64,000 bases of DNA from Atopsyche davidsoni (lineage: Eukaryota > Arthropoda > Insecta > Trichoptera > Hydrobiosidae). The position numbers and the translations under genes are program-made. Positions 46,480 through 58,941 of this stretch are shown piece after piece; position 1 is the stretch's first letter, and the number at the start of each line of letters is the position of its first letter. The DNA lies in NCBI GenBank assembly GCA_022113835.1, contig JAILWY010000011.1, positions 1,302,001-1,366,000 of the forward strand, written 5' to 3'. A model generated the notes under the pieces. It saw only the letters and a program-made list of their open reading frames with translations. It had not been told where the DNA came from and made no database searches.

Positions 46480-49400
46480 GTAAGTGCTTCTTGAATATTG
46501 TTTTAACATCTTCAATCGGCCTCGGTGGGCTGTGTGTTCACCATCGTTGTTTCTTATCCGAAGGTCAGGCTCGACAATTTGTACATAAAGTACACCATTC
46601 AAAAAGCAAACCCTTGTAAAAGTAAATTTCTTATGAACATCTTGTTCTATTGATAAAAAGTTGCAATTTCACTTCTGTCTGTCTGTGAGTGATTTTTTTA
46701 ATCAATATTATTTTGATTTAATAAATCAATGAGTTTCTTTAATAAATTATAAACCATGGAAAAATATAAAGATAATTAATTGATCACAATAATATATATT
46801 TTATTCAATTGTGACACAAAATTTCATTAAATAATAAATGCATGAGGTTATGTTTTAATAATTCAATCTGGTCTATACAGCAATTTTTTTACTAAAATAA
46901 TGTTTGAATCCCATTAAAATTTTTCACGTTTTAATTTAATATTTTTTTGTTTTGATAGTATAGGAATTTAAAAAACCAGATTTTTTGATTATAACTTTAA
47001 ATAAATTTCATAAATAAGATTTCATAATAATACTTTTATTTTGTGGCACATTGTGCTGCTTGTTTATTCAATTTGGATCCAATTGATAAACTATTTTTAA
47101 AAATTGTGTTTTTTATTATCACATTTATATTAGTCCGTCCGTGTATTTGTGTTTGATGATAATCTTCTGTCAATATATTATCACAGCGCCCTCTAAATTT
47201 TGAGCTCCCACGTCACCAACATGTCCTGTAATATTGAGGCATGAGGAATTCATACTGAGTTGCATCATTCGATAAACCATGTTTTATTGACATCATAGTC
47301 TCTTATATTTTTCATGTGATGGAGATAAAGATTGTAAAACCGTAAAATAAAAAGTGAATCATGGCACGCTTCATAACATGGAAGTGATTCCTTTAAATTT
47401 TTATAATTCCGAAAGTCAGGTGGGCTTTAAACAAATTCATTAGAATAATGTCTTAATGCCACAATTGTTTATTAATGCTCCTCTAGACTATGCAATTAAA
47501 AAAATAGTTTTAATCAATTTTATGTTAGTATTTATCTTATCATACTATATACAGAATATGTACTCGTTAGGTATCGCAATCATATTGCACACCGACAGTA
47601 AAACGGTTTATCTCAAAATGAGCAATACTGAGGCAAATTTGCTTCATGTTTTTATTTTCTCAAAAAATTCTTTAAAATATTTTTGATATTAAAATCACCT
47701 ATTTAAAGTCTTCTCCAAGTGAGCTGTGAGCTAGTTCATGACCGGTTTTAACCGTAGCCTTCAAGTACCATACAGCTTTACTTTCAGTTTGTGTTCTCCT
47801 TGAAAATCATGATAAGCCTTTTTTGTCAGTAGTTCAATCGACTACCCCGTGGTTAGCACACTGGTATGCCTACCGTGAGGTCCCGGGCTGAAATCCGGAT
47901 GAAGTAAATGAGGTTTTGCAGTGTTTTCTATTCTGTTAAAATAATCTTTTGACTTCACGTTCAATTGGAAGGAAAATCCTCTCTTATGCAGGTTTTTGTG
48001 ATTTCCTTGTTGAAGCATGGCAAATAAATGCCAGAGGCATTTTAATTTATTATAAAGTTATCTGTATGAAGTCACTGTGGATCTCAATTCATTAACCTTT
48101 GATTAATTTATTGGGATTGAGCACAATCTTTGAATTATTCATTAAATGTGTTTTACTTTCTCATTTCAGCAATATAAACATAGTAAATTATTAAACAAAA
48201 ATATTCTTTATTAATCTGACATTGATCTAACAGTAAATATATTTTTTATACATAAGTAGATATTTAATAAGTAATCATTAAGCCTACTATCACAAAAAGC
48301 ATGTGTTAGTAATGAATATCTAATTCAAATACAACAGTTTTGTGTTTCATTTTTTAACAGATAAGAATGTTTAAACAAATCGCAATGCAAACAATAATGG
48401 CTATATTCCAGATAAAATTACTATTTTATATAATTCTTTAAATTTATCCCCTGCGACTAAGAGAACATGTCAATTTGCTTTGATCTCGTTGATTAAATCC
48501 TTCGCTTGAAAAAAGTTGACCGTTCAGATATCAAGAATTTATTTGATTATTCTCATTGAAAATTTTTTTACAATATTTGCAATGTTTATGTTTATTTCTT
48601 AGACCAATAAATATTTGATTTAAATCCTGATTGGTTGATATATATTTTAATTTACAAGCTAATATTAATGTTTTCAATAATAGATTATACTATTGATGAT
48701 ATAAATTGGTTTTATTGTAAATAATTCAATGCAATTATTGTGGATTGCAGAATCCTTTTCTTTATTAAAGAGTGGTCTGTGTGATTTTTTTAATCACGCA
48801 ATTAAACACAATTTTTCATATTCATAATCTTATCTGTGTAGTTAGTAACGATACATATATTTTTTTCCACTATCAGGCCTAAGTTTCACTTCCTTTTAGG
48901 CATACATTGTATTTGATAAATTAACTACATGCTAAACAATAATAGTATCAGATACACATATTCAACACGCAACTTTTTATAGCAAACGCACTGACTCTCC
49001 TATAAGTATATCATTATAAAATATATGTGAAGCACAGCATTAAATGCAACATCATAAAGTAAATAATAATAATAAAACTTAAAATATTCCATAGTACTTT
49101 GTTTGAAATCACAGATAAATAATATTTGAGGAATTCTTTACAATATTATTTTCTAGAACTATAAACTTAAAAATTAAATGAGTTTTCTGGAAAGTTTGTA
49201 TTTTTTTTCTGTTGAATTGTAAGAAACGTATTCACATTAACAATTTATGTAATCGAGCATTTCAAGATGCACGTGGTTGGTAGTTTTTGATATTTTGTGT
49301 AGTACAAGTTATTCTTAGCCCATGTGATCTTTTGGTAAAAACTGTCTCAATTGTTATTTGTGGATCTGCCCGAAATACGAAATCATCAACTTTGAACGTA

Positions 49401-51030
49401 GAAAACTACTTACTACTAAAAAAACATATTCTGCTATCTGTTGTTTTCTGAAAAAAGAAAGCAACAAATGTCTAAAATTCACTTTTATTTCATTCACGGC
49501 AAAAATTTATATTTATTTACAAAAAAATTCACAATATGTACATTAGTTACTTTATTTTCATTTGGATACTTGGGTATTGGGCAAATTTATATTTTTCTTA
49601 TCAATATTCAAAGTTCCCAAAAACCATTCATCATCAGGGTATCATTGACATGTAAGGCTTTCCATCCGTTGGGAAATAAATCCGTGCAATATTAAATTCA
49701 AGTAATAAACCTAATATGAATTTAATGCAATCTTCTGTTTTTTTGTGAAAATAATTCTAACTCCGACTTCTCTACTTCCATATAATATGTTCCCATATCT
49801 AATATGTTTTATTAAATTTGAATTATGATCACCATCAAAATAATATTTCATGATACACAAGTTTTGTTCTTGATATTTCATCCTTGGACATTAAGGGTAG
49901 TATTTAATACTTTATTTTCCATATAGTATTTAAAAGCATGAGTTCACGTATCAAAAAAAAAAAAAAAACGTAAGTCACAAAAAACAATATCACTTTTTTA
50001 TTTTATGCCTTAGCATAGTCATGAATATTTAATTTCAACTGAATTATTAATAATGAGTTCAGGGTCATACATTTTTTTAGATAATTATATTTTTAAAAAT
50101 AAAAACTGCCAAGTAACTAAAAAATGTTTGATTACGTTCTTAAAAGAACCATACCATGGTATACCATAAATGAAATTGAAAGTATGCGCCATGGTACTGC
50201 TTATTCTTTTTTATCAACAATAGTTTTATTTTTTTTATCTAAGATAAGGGATTTGTTTAGTGTAAAATGGATTGTATTCCGTGGATGGATTATATATCCA
50301 TACACTAGCTTACTGACAACTTTGTTGTTCTTAAGATAATAAATTATATTATACATTATATGACTTACATTTTACTTAAAAAATTTCACCACAAAACCAT
50401 CTCTAATCTATACTCCTTTTTACACAATCATAGTTCCATGTAAAGTAAAGTGACCACATTTGAGGAAAATTATGAATAATATAATTAAAAAATTAAAAAA
50501 ACCTATACCTCAAGCACAAATATGTACATGAGTCAATGCTGAAAGTCCAGACGAGATAATGAAAAAAATTAATCATTTTTGGTTTAAATTAAAGAGTACT
50601 CCTGTGCAGGCTTTCCTTGACGGTACTCAAATATCTACAAGCTTAATGTAGTTTGAATGTTTTTTTCTTCTCATCGACTGGTTGGATTAGACAATACTTC
50701 TTCGATGTTATTCGGCCTCTGTCATTCATAATATTACAATTGGAAAAATCACTTCATTTAAAAATCGCATTTGTTGAGAGTACCTATGTTTATTTGGTAA
50801 TATATAAAGCAACTTCACAATTTAGAAGGAAGTTGTTTGATTGTTTCTGGAGATTTCGTACTGCTCTCAACATGCATGAAATCTTTAAAATAAGTTATTT
50901 TTGTCATTATTATAACACAAAGAGTCTGCACAAAGTAAATGCCTTTTTTATAGACATAGACTCATTTATATATATCTCAGATATTTTACAGCGTTGCAAT
51001 CAACAATTTAATATCTATCAATGTCTTTAG
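46480..51030. other. Long intron (or truncated end) of the ANKFY1 homologue
   Basis: AT-rich sequence with no ankyrin-repeat exon on the plus strand and no other gene, apart from the SINE-like element at 47840-48055. Frames such as 50653-51030 show no recognisable family features. Confidence 0.45.
47840..48055 (+). mobile_element. tRNA-derived SINE-like element
   Basis: The head carries RNA polymerase III promoter-like boxes: A box TTAGCACACTGG (47852-47863) and B-like box GGGCTGAAATCC (47885-47896). It is followed by an unrelated tail with gtgatttccttg and aaataaatgccagag. The second part resembles 9515-9585. It does not fold into a complete tRNA. Confidence 0.55.
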
Positions 51031-51856
51031 TTATCTCATACTCCTGACATACTTTACAGCGTTGAACATAAATATGACGGCCATGGCGTCCGTGTGGTAT
51101 CCGTGCTCCGCCGTGGTCTTGGCCGAGTTGCAGAGTGGCTTCCGACAGAAGCAGTAGGTGGGGGCGAGCAGTCTCGCCCCCTTGTCGTCCTGCTCTTTGC
51201 AGCCCTCCTCGTAAGACTCGTGGACTTCAACCTTCTCGTACCAGTTGCCATCGGAGTAATTGTAGACCTGGGCGTTGAAGCGCTGGGCCGCACAATCTCT
51301 CTGGACGCTTAGTATTTTTTCTGCAACAAAATAGGACCTTTACAATTACAGATTTATAACTAGATGTTTTGGTTTGTCATTATAGGCTTTTTCAACCTAC
51401 TGTCATTATTTATAAGAGATACAAACACCACATGTCTCGGTGTTGTAGATCTACGTAATTTGATCTACATATACAAATACAAATATTATTGATAGACTTC
51501 TGCTAAAGTGATGCCAATGCTATGGACTAATAGAGTGATGTCAGCACAAAGGATCATAACTTGGTCCTTGATTCGATGACCTTGAATAATAAATACCGAA
51601 AAGCGTTACAAAAGATCCGATTCCCAAATCTACAGCATGTATTTTATATGTTGATAAGCATGGGGTTTTTTTTACTTACGTCCATTGCGCAGTTCATATT
51701 CAAACGCCTGCTTCATGCACATGGTCGAGTACTTGCATTCCACTATGTATTGTTCGGAATAGTCAAAGTTGACGCATAGCCTTGTAGTCTGGTTGCTGTG
51801 CTGTCCGGGCGGGGTGATCATGCACTGGTAGCACTTAATGGCCACCACCGAGTTAC
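51031..51856 (-). CDS. Ly6/uPAR (three-finger) domain protein, last two coding exons
   Basis: Minus-strand exons 51856-51680 and 51320-51031 (stop codon at 51033-51031), joined by a GT-AG intron in phase 1. The visible 154 or so residues start NSVVAIKCYQCMITPPG and contain ten cysteines: CYQC, LC, ECKYSTMC, DC, GC and YCFCRKPLCN. This spacing, with the closing CN, is the hallmark of secreted or GPI-anchored three-finger proteins, which act extracellularly in junctions or channel regulation in insects (quiver, boudin and crooked groups). Which subgroup this is cannot be decided. The acceptor before 51856 needs an upstream exon ending with one base of a codon, presumably the signal peptide; it was not found up to 64000. 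The C-terminal AMAVIFMFNAV is short for a GPI signal. Confidence 0.8.
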
Positions 51857-52744
51857 CTGCAAAAAATTTTTTTTTTAAATAAAAACTATTATTGCTTAAG
51901 GCCAAAAAAGATGGATTCACAATTTTTCTTTGGTTGTTTTATAATTTTTTTTTATTATGATTAAAACAACTGGCATTTTTTTTGCATTCTTTTTTTAAGA
52001 ATCCTTTTAAGAAAAACAAATAAATATAGTGAATCATTAATATATTTCAAGGAATATTGGAACATAAATATTCAGTGAGTCCTCTGTTGACTCATTCCTA
52101 TACAAATAACATTATTGATAATCAAGTTTTTGGCTCAGTGACTAAGTATGTTGAGTTCATCGAAACGTCTAAAAGTATAAGTGTCTCTATAGCGGGATAG
52201 TTTCTCAAACACTTTGTGGATGCCGCTGGGTGATACCACCTGAGACCTCATGCAAGCACAATATATCAGATATCGTTATGACTGATCTGTAATTTGCGAG
52301 CAGAAAGAAGAGTCAATTAAATATTGCTTAGTGAAATAAAAAAAGAATACTTTGAATATCGTCTGGTACCCATTTACGTCTACTCTACTATGGTTCGGTT
52401 TAATTTTTCAATGAAATGGCTTTTTTTTAATTTTCAAAATAAATGTGATAATTTGCCATATAAGACAGTAGTTATTATAAAAAAATATACACATTTTTTT
52501 TTGCTGCTTGTTATTGATGCCCAGCTTCCCCCTTTCGAGTGTCACTGTGACTTTCAACCACCTTGTATATACAATCGGACACGCTGTATATGGCACAGTG
52601 ACTCGTGCAGTTTACCTACGCGTAGCCGGCACTCCCGCATAGAAGAGTTCTACGAGCGACGTGTTGATAATCCACGCATATACCACATAGCAGGGTTGAC
52701 ACACCTCTTGTTATATTTAATTATTATTTAAGAAATTCAATATT

Positions 52745-52868
52745 TTTGACAGAGAGTACTCGGTGGAATTCCATTTTAATATTTTTGAGTAAAATACTTG
52801 AGTGATTTTCCACATCTATGTTTTTATTTGTGACCGGTTTCGCCAACCTTTCACGTTGGCATTATCAA
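52745..52868 (-). repeat. R2 repeat, longest copy
   Basis: Read in reverse it holds gccaacgtgaaaggttggcg, aaccggtcacaaataaaaac, tggaaaatcactcaagtatt, tactcaaaaatattaaaatg and gaattccacc. It defines the approximate 120-bp family unit. Confidence 0.78.
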
Positions 52869-52890
52869 ACAAAGTAATAAAAACGATAAC

Positions 52891-52944
52891 ACAAATAAAT
52901 ACTAACATGGGAAAAATCACTCAAGTATTTTACTCAAAAATATT
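52891..52944 (+). repeat. R2 repeat, inverted partial copy
   Basis: Repeats the aaaaatcactcaagtatttt and actcaaaaatatt blocks of 52745-52868 in opposite orientation, 22 bp away, so the pair can form a hairpin. Confidence 0.7.
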
Positions 52945-53062
52945 AATTATTATTTATTATCTTTTAAGTACGCCGTTGCCATGTACCGGTGTAAAATAAT
53001 CAATAACTCATTTCCACGCGATTTCGCTTTACGACGTTTGGCTTTTCATATTTGTTGCTTAA

Positions 53063-53354
53063 CACGTTGACTGCCACGGCAATTTTCAGAAATCTGGCCT
53101 AAAATGACAATTTGATTGACACTATATTATTAAAAACTCTAATTCTTTAAAAAGCAAAATTTTCTGTTCATGCAAGCCAGTGTTGATTTTTTGTTCTTTT
53201 CCCATAAGCCATCTATCGATATTAGCACTGATATATTCCGAGTTTCATCGTAGCTGCACAAAAATTGCAAGTAAACAAGGACGAGATAACTCGTAGTTGG
53301 CGTCCTAGGAAAGAACGCAATCTACGAGTTATCTCGTAGTCGGCAGTCAACGTG
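53063..53354. mobile_element. piggyBac-type MITE on a TTAA site
   Basis: Flanked by TTAA at 53059-53062 and 53355-53358. The ends are exact inverted repeats CACGTTGACTGCC...GGCAGTCAACGTG. A subterminal inverted pair (cgagataactcgtagttggc and ctacgagttatctcgtagtc) lies in the right half. It is 292 bp without a frame. The same terminus occurs at 21141-21153. Confidence 0.9.
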
Positions 53355-54324
53355 TTAAATATGAAGTATTATAAATTAAACAAATACGTCGTGCATTTAA
53401 AATCCCATCTTATTAAGATAATTCCTTGATTTATTTTCGCTGAAATTGTAATAATCGATCATCAAACTTTTTGTGACTTTTTCAGAATTATTTTATTAGG
53501 ATTCCTTTGTGTCTGCATCTGTTGAAAACTACTGATAGTCTAGGGCTAGGGTGGTTGCTTATTCAGTATGAATCGATGAATTTCTAGGAATGTGGCTATC
53601 GACTATTACGTGAGGCAGCCCTGCTATGTAGGTATGTTGAATAACACAGGCGCTGGCGCCGTCCAGACGCCGACGCCTCTTAGTGAAAATGCCACCGTCT
53701 ACTGTCTAGCCCGTTATTATTGTGGAAATGGGGCGCTATATGCTTTTGTAGAAATTCGCTTTATTTTGCAAACTTACTAGTTACATCGACTATTCACTGT
53801 GTTTTCTCACTTAACATCAGGCAAACATGGTGTTGAATAAATACTATTTACATGTACAAGTGCACTTAACACATGTGTGTTTACATTTTTTATGTCTTTT
53901 TTAATGGGTCTAATTTAAATTCAACATATTTACGCCGTATTACTTTTTCGGCGCATATAAATATTATAAACTGAATTTAAGCATTTCAAAATTTTTAATT
54001 AATTTATTATTGCGGTGTTTTTCGTTTCGTCAACAAAAAATAATATATGTGTTTATTTTGTTAAAAAATATATTTTTATTGTTAATTTAAAAAATATAAG
54101 TTTGTCCAGAAAAGGTTATCCTCTCGTGTGATATCTGGATTTTGATAAGTGTCAAAAAATATTTTTGTTCATTTATAAAAAAAATGCTTTCATTATCATC
54201 GTTTGTCAATCTATGTAAATTATTTACGAAATCATAAAATTCGGAATGGTATTGGTAAAAGGTTATGTTTAGGTTTTGCAAATAATAATAAATCAGCGCA
54301 AAAAAAGGACGCTATCGGCATGTC

Positions 54325-55025
54325 ACCGTTCGGTTGTCGGTTGTGTCGCAACGCGCGCAGGCGGCTTGAATGTTTAATTAACACGCGCGAGTAGGTCAGC
54401 GCGGCCCGGCAGTGTGGCATGGGGGCAGGGGGGCATGGGAATATGGGGGCATGGGGGCATGGCATGGGGACATGGGGGCATGGGGGCCCCACCCCGGGGC
54501 GGTGGCGTCACACGCCGGGAGGGGCGCGGCGCGGTCGATAACGGATCACCCTCCGCGGAAACTCGATACCGCCTGCACCCGCGCCCGTGCCACTCGTCGG
54601 CACCGCCCGTGGCCACGCCCCTTTTCAAACAAAAAACGCGCCGAAAACTTGGCACAGAAGTGGAACATTTTAAGCCGGTACTATACAAGCTTTTGTTTAC
54701 ACTTGTTGAATCTCATCAGGAGAAATGGAGAAATTTTTTTAATGGACAAAATATACGCAGGTTTTGGCGAGCGTTATTAGTGGATTTATTTTCTTAGTTG
54801 GGTTGAATTTTTTTGAACTGCTTTATTGCTTGAGCGTAATTTTGTTTCCGTGAGTTTTGAGTGTGTGCGAAGACCCCCTGTCCACTATAAATCTGGGCGG
54901 CCACCTGTCACGGGCGGTTGGGCGAGGAAATTGAATTATCTGCTCATCACCATCATCGGTTGCGCGCAGGAAGTCGCGAGGAGAGGAAATATGAGGCGTG
55001 ACTCAGCGCGGCCGTCCTGCTGAAT
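54325..55025. promoter_or_regulatory. GC/CpG-rich island with CATGGGG repeats
   Basis: A strongly GC-rich block in an otherwise AT-rich desert. It includes a CATGGGGG-type low-complexity array (54417-54490) and a CpG-rich part (54495-54625). The overlapping frames through it on both strands reflect composition and are not credited as genes. Such islands in this window coincide with gene starts (as at 9780-9980), so an unrecognised promoter or 5' exon is possible. Confidence 0.4.
54417..54490. repeat. CATGGGG(G) low-complexity array
   Basis: About nine imperfect units of catggggg/ggcatggg. The G-runs on this strand are compatible with G-quadruplex formation. Confidence 0.85.
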
Positions 55026-55528
55026 CATGGCGTGAGAGGGCCGACATCATAAAAATATATCCGTGATTGGGTTATCTAGAAAGTATTTTGTACTGTAATA
55101 TTCCGTATTTATAGCAACCGCGATTAACTAACTAATAAATAAAATAATGTACACTTGAACACACCGTGAAAAACAGTAAAATTATTTAATTTTAGTACAT
55201 GCAAAGGTTTAAGGTTTTCTGAGGTTTCTGTTTCGTCTATCAAAGTTCACCAAAAAAAATATTATTTATAGGTTGCCTCTAGAGCTCTGTTTTATTATGC
55301 GATGTTGAAAAGAATTTGATGTTCTCTTTTAATGGGACCATTTGTAAACGTATTTCATACCGACCCGACCCATTAATCGATCTTTGATTCACATTTCTAA
55401 CATTAGCGAGGCGGAGTTTTACAATGTGATTATGTGCTGAAGATTCTCACAGCTTAATCGCATTACAATTTTATAAATCTCAACAGGTGTCGATGGCCAA
55501 TTGGTCAGCCAACAGCAAGTGCCGTAAT

Positions 55529-55600
55529 CTTGGTGGAATTCCATTTTAATGTTTTGAGTGATTTTTGCACGTGTTATTTTTTTATTGGTGACCGGTTTCG
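55529..55600 (-). repeat. R2 repeat copy
   Basis: Reversed, it shows cgaaaccggtcaccaataaa and tggaattccaccaag, as in other copies; the middle is shortened. Confidence 0.7.
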
Positions 55601-57777
55601 TGTCAATTTTTTTTTTCATCGTGGATGTGCGAATCTTCAGCGGTCTCGCTGAAATTTTCGACAGCACTTCCCCTGGATTTGAAGGACGCCCGCTCGCTCT
55701 CCGCAGCTGGCACACTGGCACAATTGTCAATAACAGCTGATCCGCGGCCGTTTCAGTTTGTTTACGCGCACGCTGTATAAAGAAACATGATTTCTTAGAC
55801 TTAGACGCACAGGTGGATCAAAAGGGATCTTTATAAATATTTTGTCATATAAAAAATTATCAATGAAGTTTCAGTTATCCGATTTTTTTATATATATTAA
55901 TAGTGATACAACAAAATACAAGAATCATTTGGTTTTTTATAAGCAGTACGAAGTATAGCTATGAATTTTTATAATGTCTCCATAAAAGAGCATTCAATCA
56001 AAATTCACGAGACTGGTCTGATTTTTTTACTCGTTGGCGCTTTGGTTTCGCGAAATCCAATAACTAAATTTTGACTTGCAAGTGGTACAGTTAATTTAAT
56101 ATAATAAAAATATTTGTTTATAGGGAGATTCAAAACTTATTTCTTGAAAAGAACAAACAGCATTTTTAAAGATCCAGCGTGTTTTTTTGCTAATACCTCG
56201 AAATGAGGTAATTCGTCTATAACCAGTCTTTGGGTCAACCACAGCAAGCTTTAAAACAGGATTTCTGAAAGATATTAACGTTTGGCGTTTTGCTGGTGTA
56301 TTTTGGTCCGGAATATTGCCCACGCATGCAGCAGACAGGACGACCTTAGCTACTCCCAAAGAGATTGTCCGATACCTAAAGAGGGACTTAACGACCTACG
56401 TGATTGAGGCTGCAGCTAGAAGTGAACTATAACGGTGTCAATAAACCTGCACTCGACTATATGTTGAAATACTCGCCAACTTTGTAAAATAATACCACGA
56501 ACCTTCTTTCTATCGTGAATTTGCAAACGAGACTATGTAGAAACACCCCGGTTTATCTTCACCCCGATACATAGCGAGAAATAAATCTGAGCTTACACAT
56601 AGAAAAGAAATTCCACTGTGATAATTTATTCCTAAATGCATTTGCAAAATGATATTAAGTGTTTTTGGCGTTATTAAAATTTATTCAAATGTATCGCTCT
56701 GCGAAATACTTTGCGTTTCAAAGCAGGCGTGTGAGTGTGCAACCCGCATCTATGCAACGTTGCAATAATATATCCGGCGTTGACATTTAAATTAACACAT
56801 AGGATTTTTTTTTCTTTTTTTTTTTTCTCTTGCACAGCTGATCGACGCACTGCCTCAAAGATTACGGCATCACCGGAATATGAGATTTTTATATTTCCAT
56901 TAATAATTTTTTACGCACATTATGAGAGTGAGACGCATCGAATGAATAAATTTCCATACAAATCACCTCGCCGGGCGTGATTTTGGGCCACGCCATTGTC
57001 ATTCGCATCGCTGTTACTCACTCGCGTGGATGCTCTGCGACATTTCAGGCTGTGGATGACTTGTGTATTGACTGAACTAAAAAAATACTCAAGTCAATTA
57101 AGCATGAGCTTATCCATGCCAACGAAAAGCTGCAGGTGTCGAAGAACATTTTTGAAGGCTATCTGTTTCCATCGTGCATAGCAATGGTATTTCTAATATA
57201 TGCACAATTCTATAATAGTCTTTTTTTATAAATATTCTTAAAGCATGCAGAAACTGCATTTTATTGTAAAAAAAACAAAGGTTTATAATAAATCCATTTC
57301 CAATTCAGCCATATGCAAATTGAATGTTTATTTTATTATTTAAATAACGTGATTTTTGTTGATAAATATCTGTTGAACAACAATATTTTAATTTGTAAGT
57401 CTGTGCATATGGCCACAAGGTGAATGTGTATTTTTTAAAAATATATCTTAAAATTTAAAAAAAATCACGTTTGGGCCTGTTTTGTTTAATTGCTGCCGGT
57501 TTCCCTTGCAAACGAAATTCTTTCAAGTCCCTGTTTATCCCCGGTTGTTGTTTTTGGCAACGTCGTTCAGTGTATAAAAACAATATAACTGACTTGTATA
57601 ATTATTAATCACGTAGATACTAGAAAAATATTTGTAGAACTTTTCTATATATATACAATAAAAGTAATATACGAATTGTGTGTGTAATGCGTCGTTTCGT
57701 GTGTTTTGAAAGTGTAGTATGAAACGCGACACAAGCAACCCCGCATAAGAGCCACGCTGTTGACAGCGGTGGTAAAA

Positions 57778-57784
57778 TATAAAA
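57778..57784 (+). promoter_or_regulatory. Candidate TATA box
   Basis: TATAAAA in a GC-balanced context, with an initiator-like ttTCACTATT about 35 bp downstream (57811-57820). No following gene was recognised, so the call rests on motif and spacing only. Confidence 0.3.
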
Positions 57785-58905
57785 GAGGGATGGCCACAAG
57801 CGCAGAGCCGTTTCACTATTCACGCTTCAGCACCATTACCCAACATAATTCTCAGGGTCGATACGGAATAAATGGCATGTCCTTTGTCGATCGTACTTGA
57901 TAATCCAATAACTATTATTTGTAGTTTTTGGTATATTTCTATACAATGTTAGTTCCGTTAAGTTCAGACCGCTTGATGTTCTGTTGCTTTTTGTGCTTTT
58001 ATAACAAAGGATTTTCTATGAGTAGAACTTGACATTCAATTGTATGAAACTGGCAATACCAAGTAATGCCAATTAGAAACTTCTAAAATAACTAATACAC
58101 GTTAAAATATATGGCATAAGAAAATCACCATCACAAGCCCAATTCCCGAGATATATACAACATGTATTCATTCGCGCTACGCTTACAAATCAAGCATTGA
58201 CTGTGTTAGTGATGGCAGAAAATATGCAGGTGATCACGACCCTTATCACAACAGTTACCTGATTAACAATAACTCCACATAAGGACATTTGTAAAATATT
58301 CAACATGAATTCATCGGCCGTATCAGAATTATATATCAATCGAGTTGAATAAAATTGTTTGCGGGGTATTAATTTTTTTAAATTTTTGATCTATTATATT
58401 TCAAATGTTTACATTGATTGTAAAATTATATCAAAGATTTATAATCGAAAGGCTTTTTTTTTTCTTTTTTTTTCTTAAAGTTTCCACTTGGCTCAGTCAG
58501 CGGTTGTGGATTTCATCTGCTGAGACTTTTATGGTTTTCGCGTTGTTTTTATCTTATTTTTGAATTCTGACTCAAAGTTGGGATTGATATTTTATGAAAT
58601 GAGGTAAAATGACACGTCACGTGTCTGGACCTGTCGTTCAAGGTGTATTTTTAAAATATACGTTTATTTCGAGTCAATAAACTGTAGGCCATCCCGAAGT
58701 TGCCAAATTGCGCGAATCAAATAATAACACGTACCTTTGGATAAAAATAATTATTGATATATTTAAATATAAACACAAGTCTTACTATTAAGAAAAATCA
58801 TGAAAAATATCACCACATTGTTATATAGGTTTTAAACGAGTTAAAAACGAGTGAACGATGTTTTAATGCCGGTATGAATCCGAGGCAACTTTATGTATAT
58901 GAATT

Positions 58906-58906
58906 C

Positions 58907-58940
<34 letters not shown>

Positions 58941-58941
58941 T
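58906..58941. repeat. Poly-A followed by (TA)n
   Basis: About 18 A residues run directly into about nine TA units. Confidence 0.9.

Larger units (their letters stand above)
51857..54300. other. Non-coding region upstream of the Ly6 exons
   Basis: Apart from R2 repeats and a MITE, listed separately, no gene was recognised. It is probably intron of the Ly6-type gene, of the ANKFY1 homologue on the other strand, or of both. Confidence 0.4.

Noticed and set aside
47840..47905. A genuine tRNA gene
   Set aside because: A- and B-like boxes are present, but I could not form the acceptor, anticodon and T arms; a SINE head fits better.
50653..51030. 125-codon plus-strand frame as a membrane protein
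   Set aside because: AT-rich, no family pattern, no splice or promoter support.
51054..51293. Arg/Ser/Thr-rich 79-codon minus-strand frame
   Set aside because: Out of frame with the ten-cysteine Ly6 exon that has correct splice phase at the same place.
54374..54797. Several overlapping 86-127-codon frames on both strands in the GC-rich island
   Set aside because: They follow from the low-complexity CATGGGG array and GC content; no domain, and both strands are open at once.
56096..56359. 87-codon minus-strand frame as the missing Ly6 signal-peptide exon
   Set aside because: No signal-peptide hydrophobic core followed by a phase-1 donor could be found.
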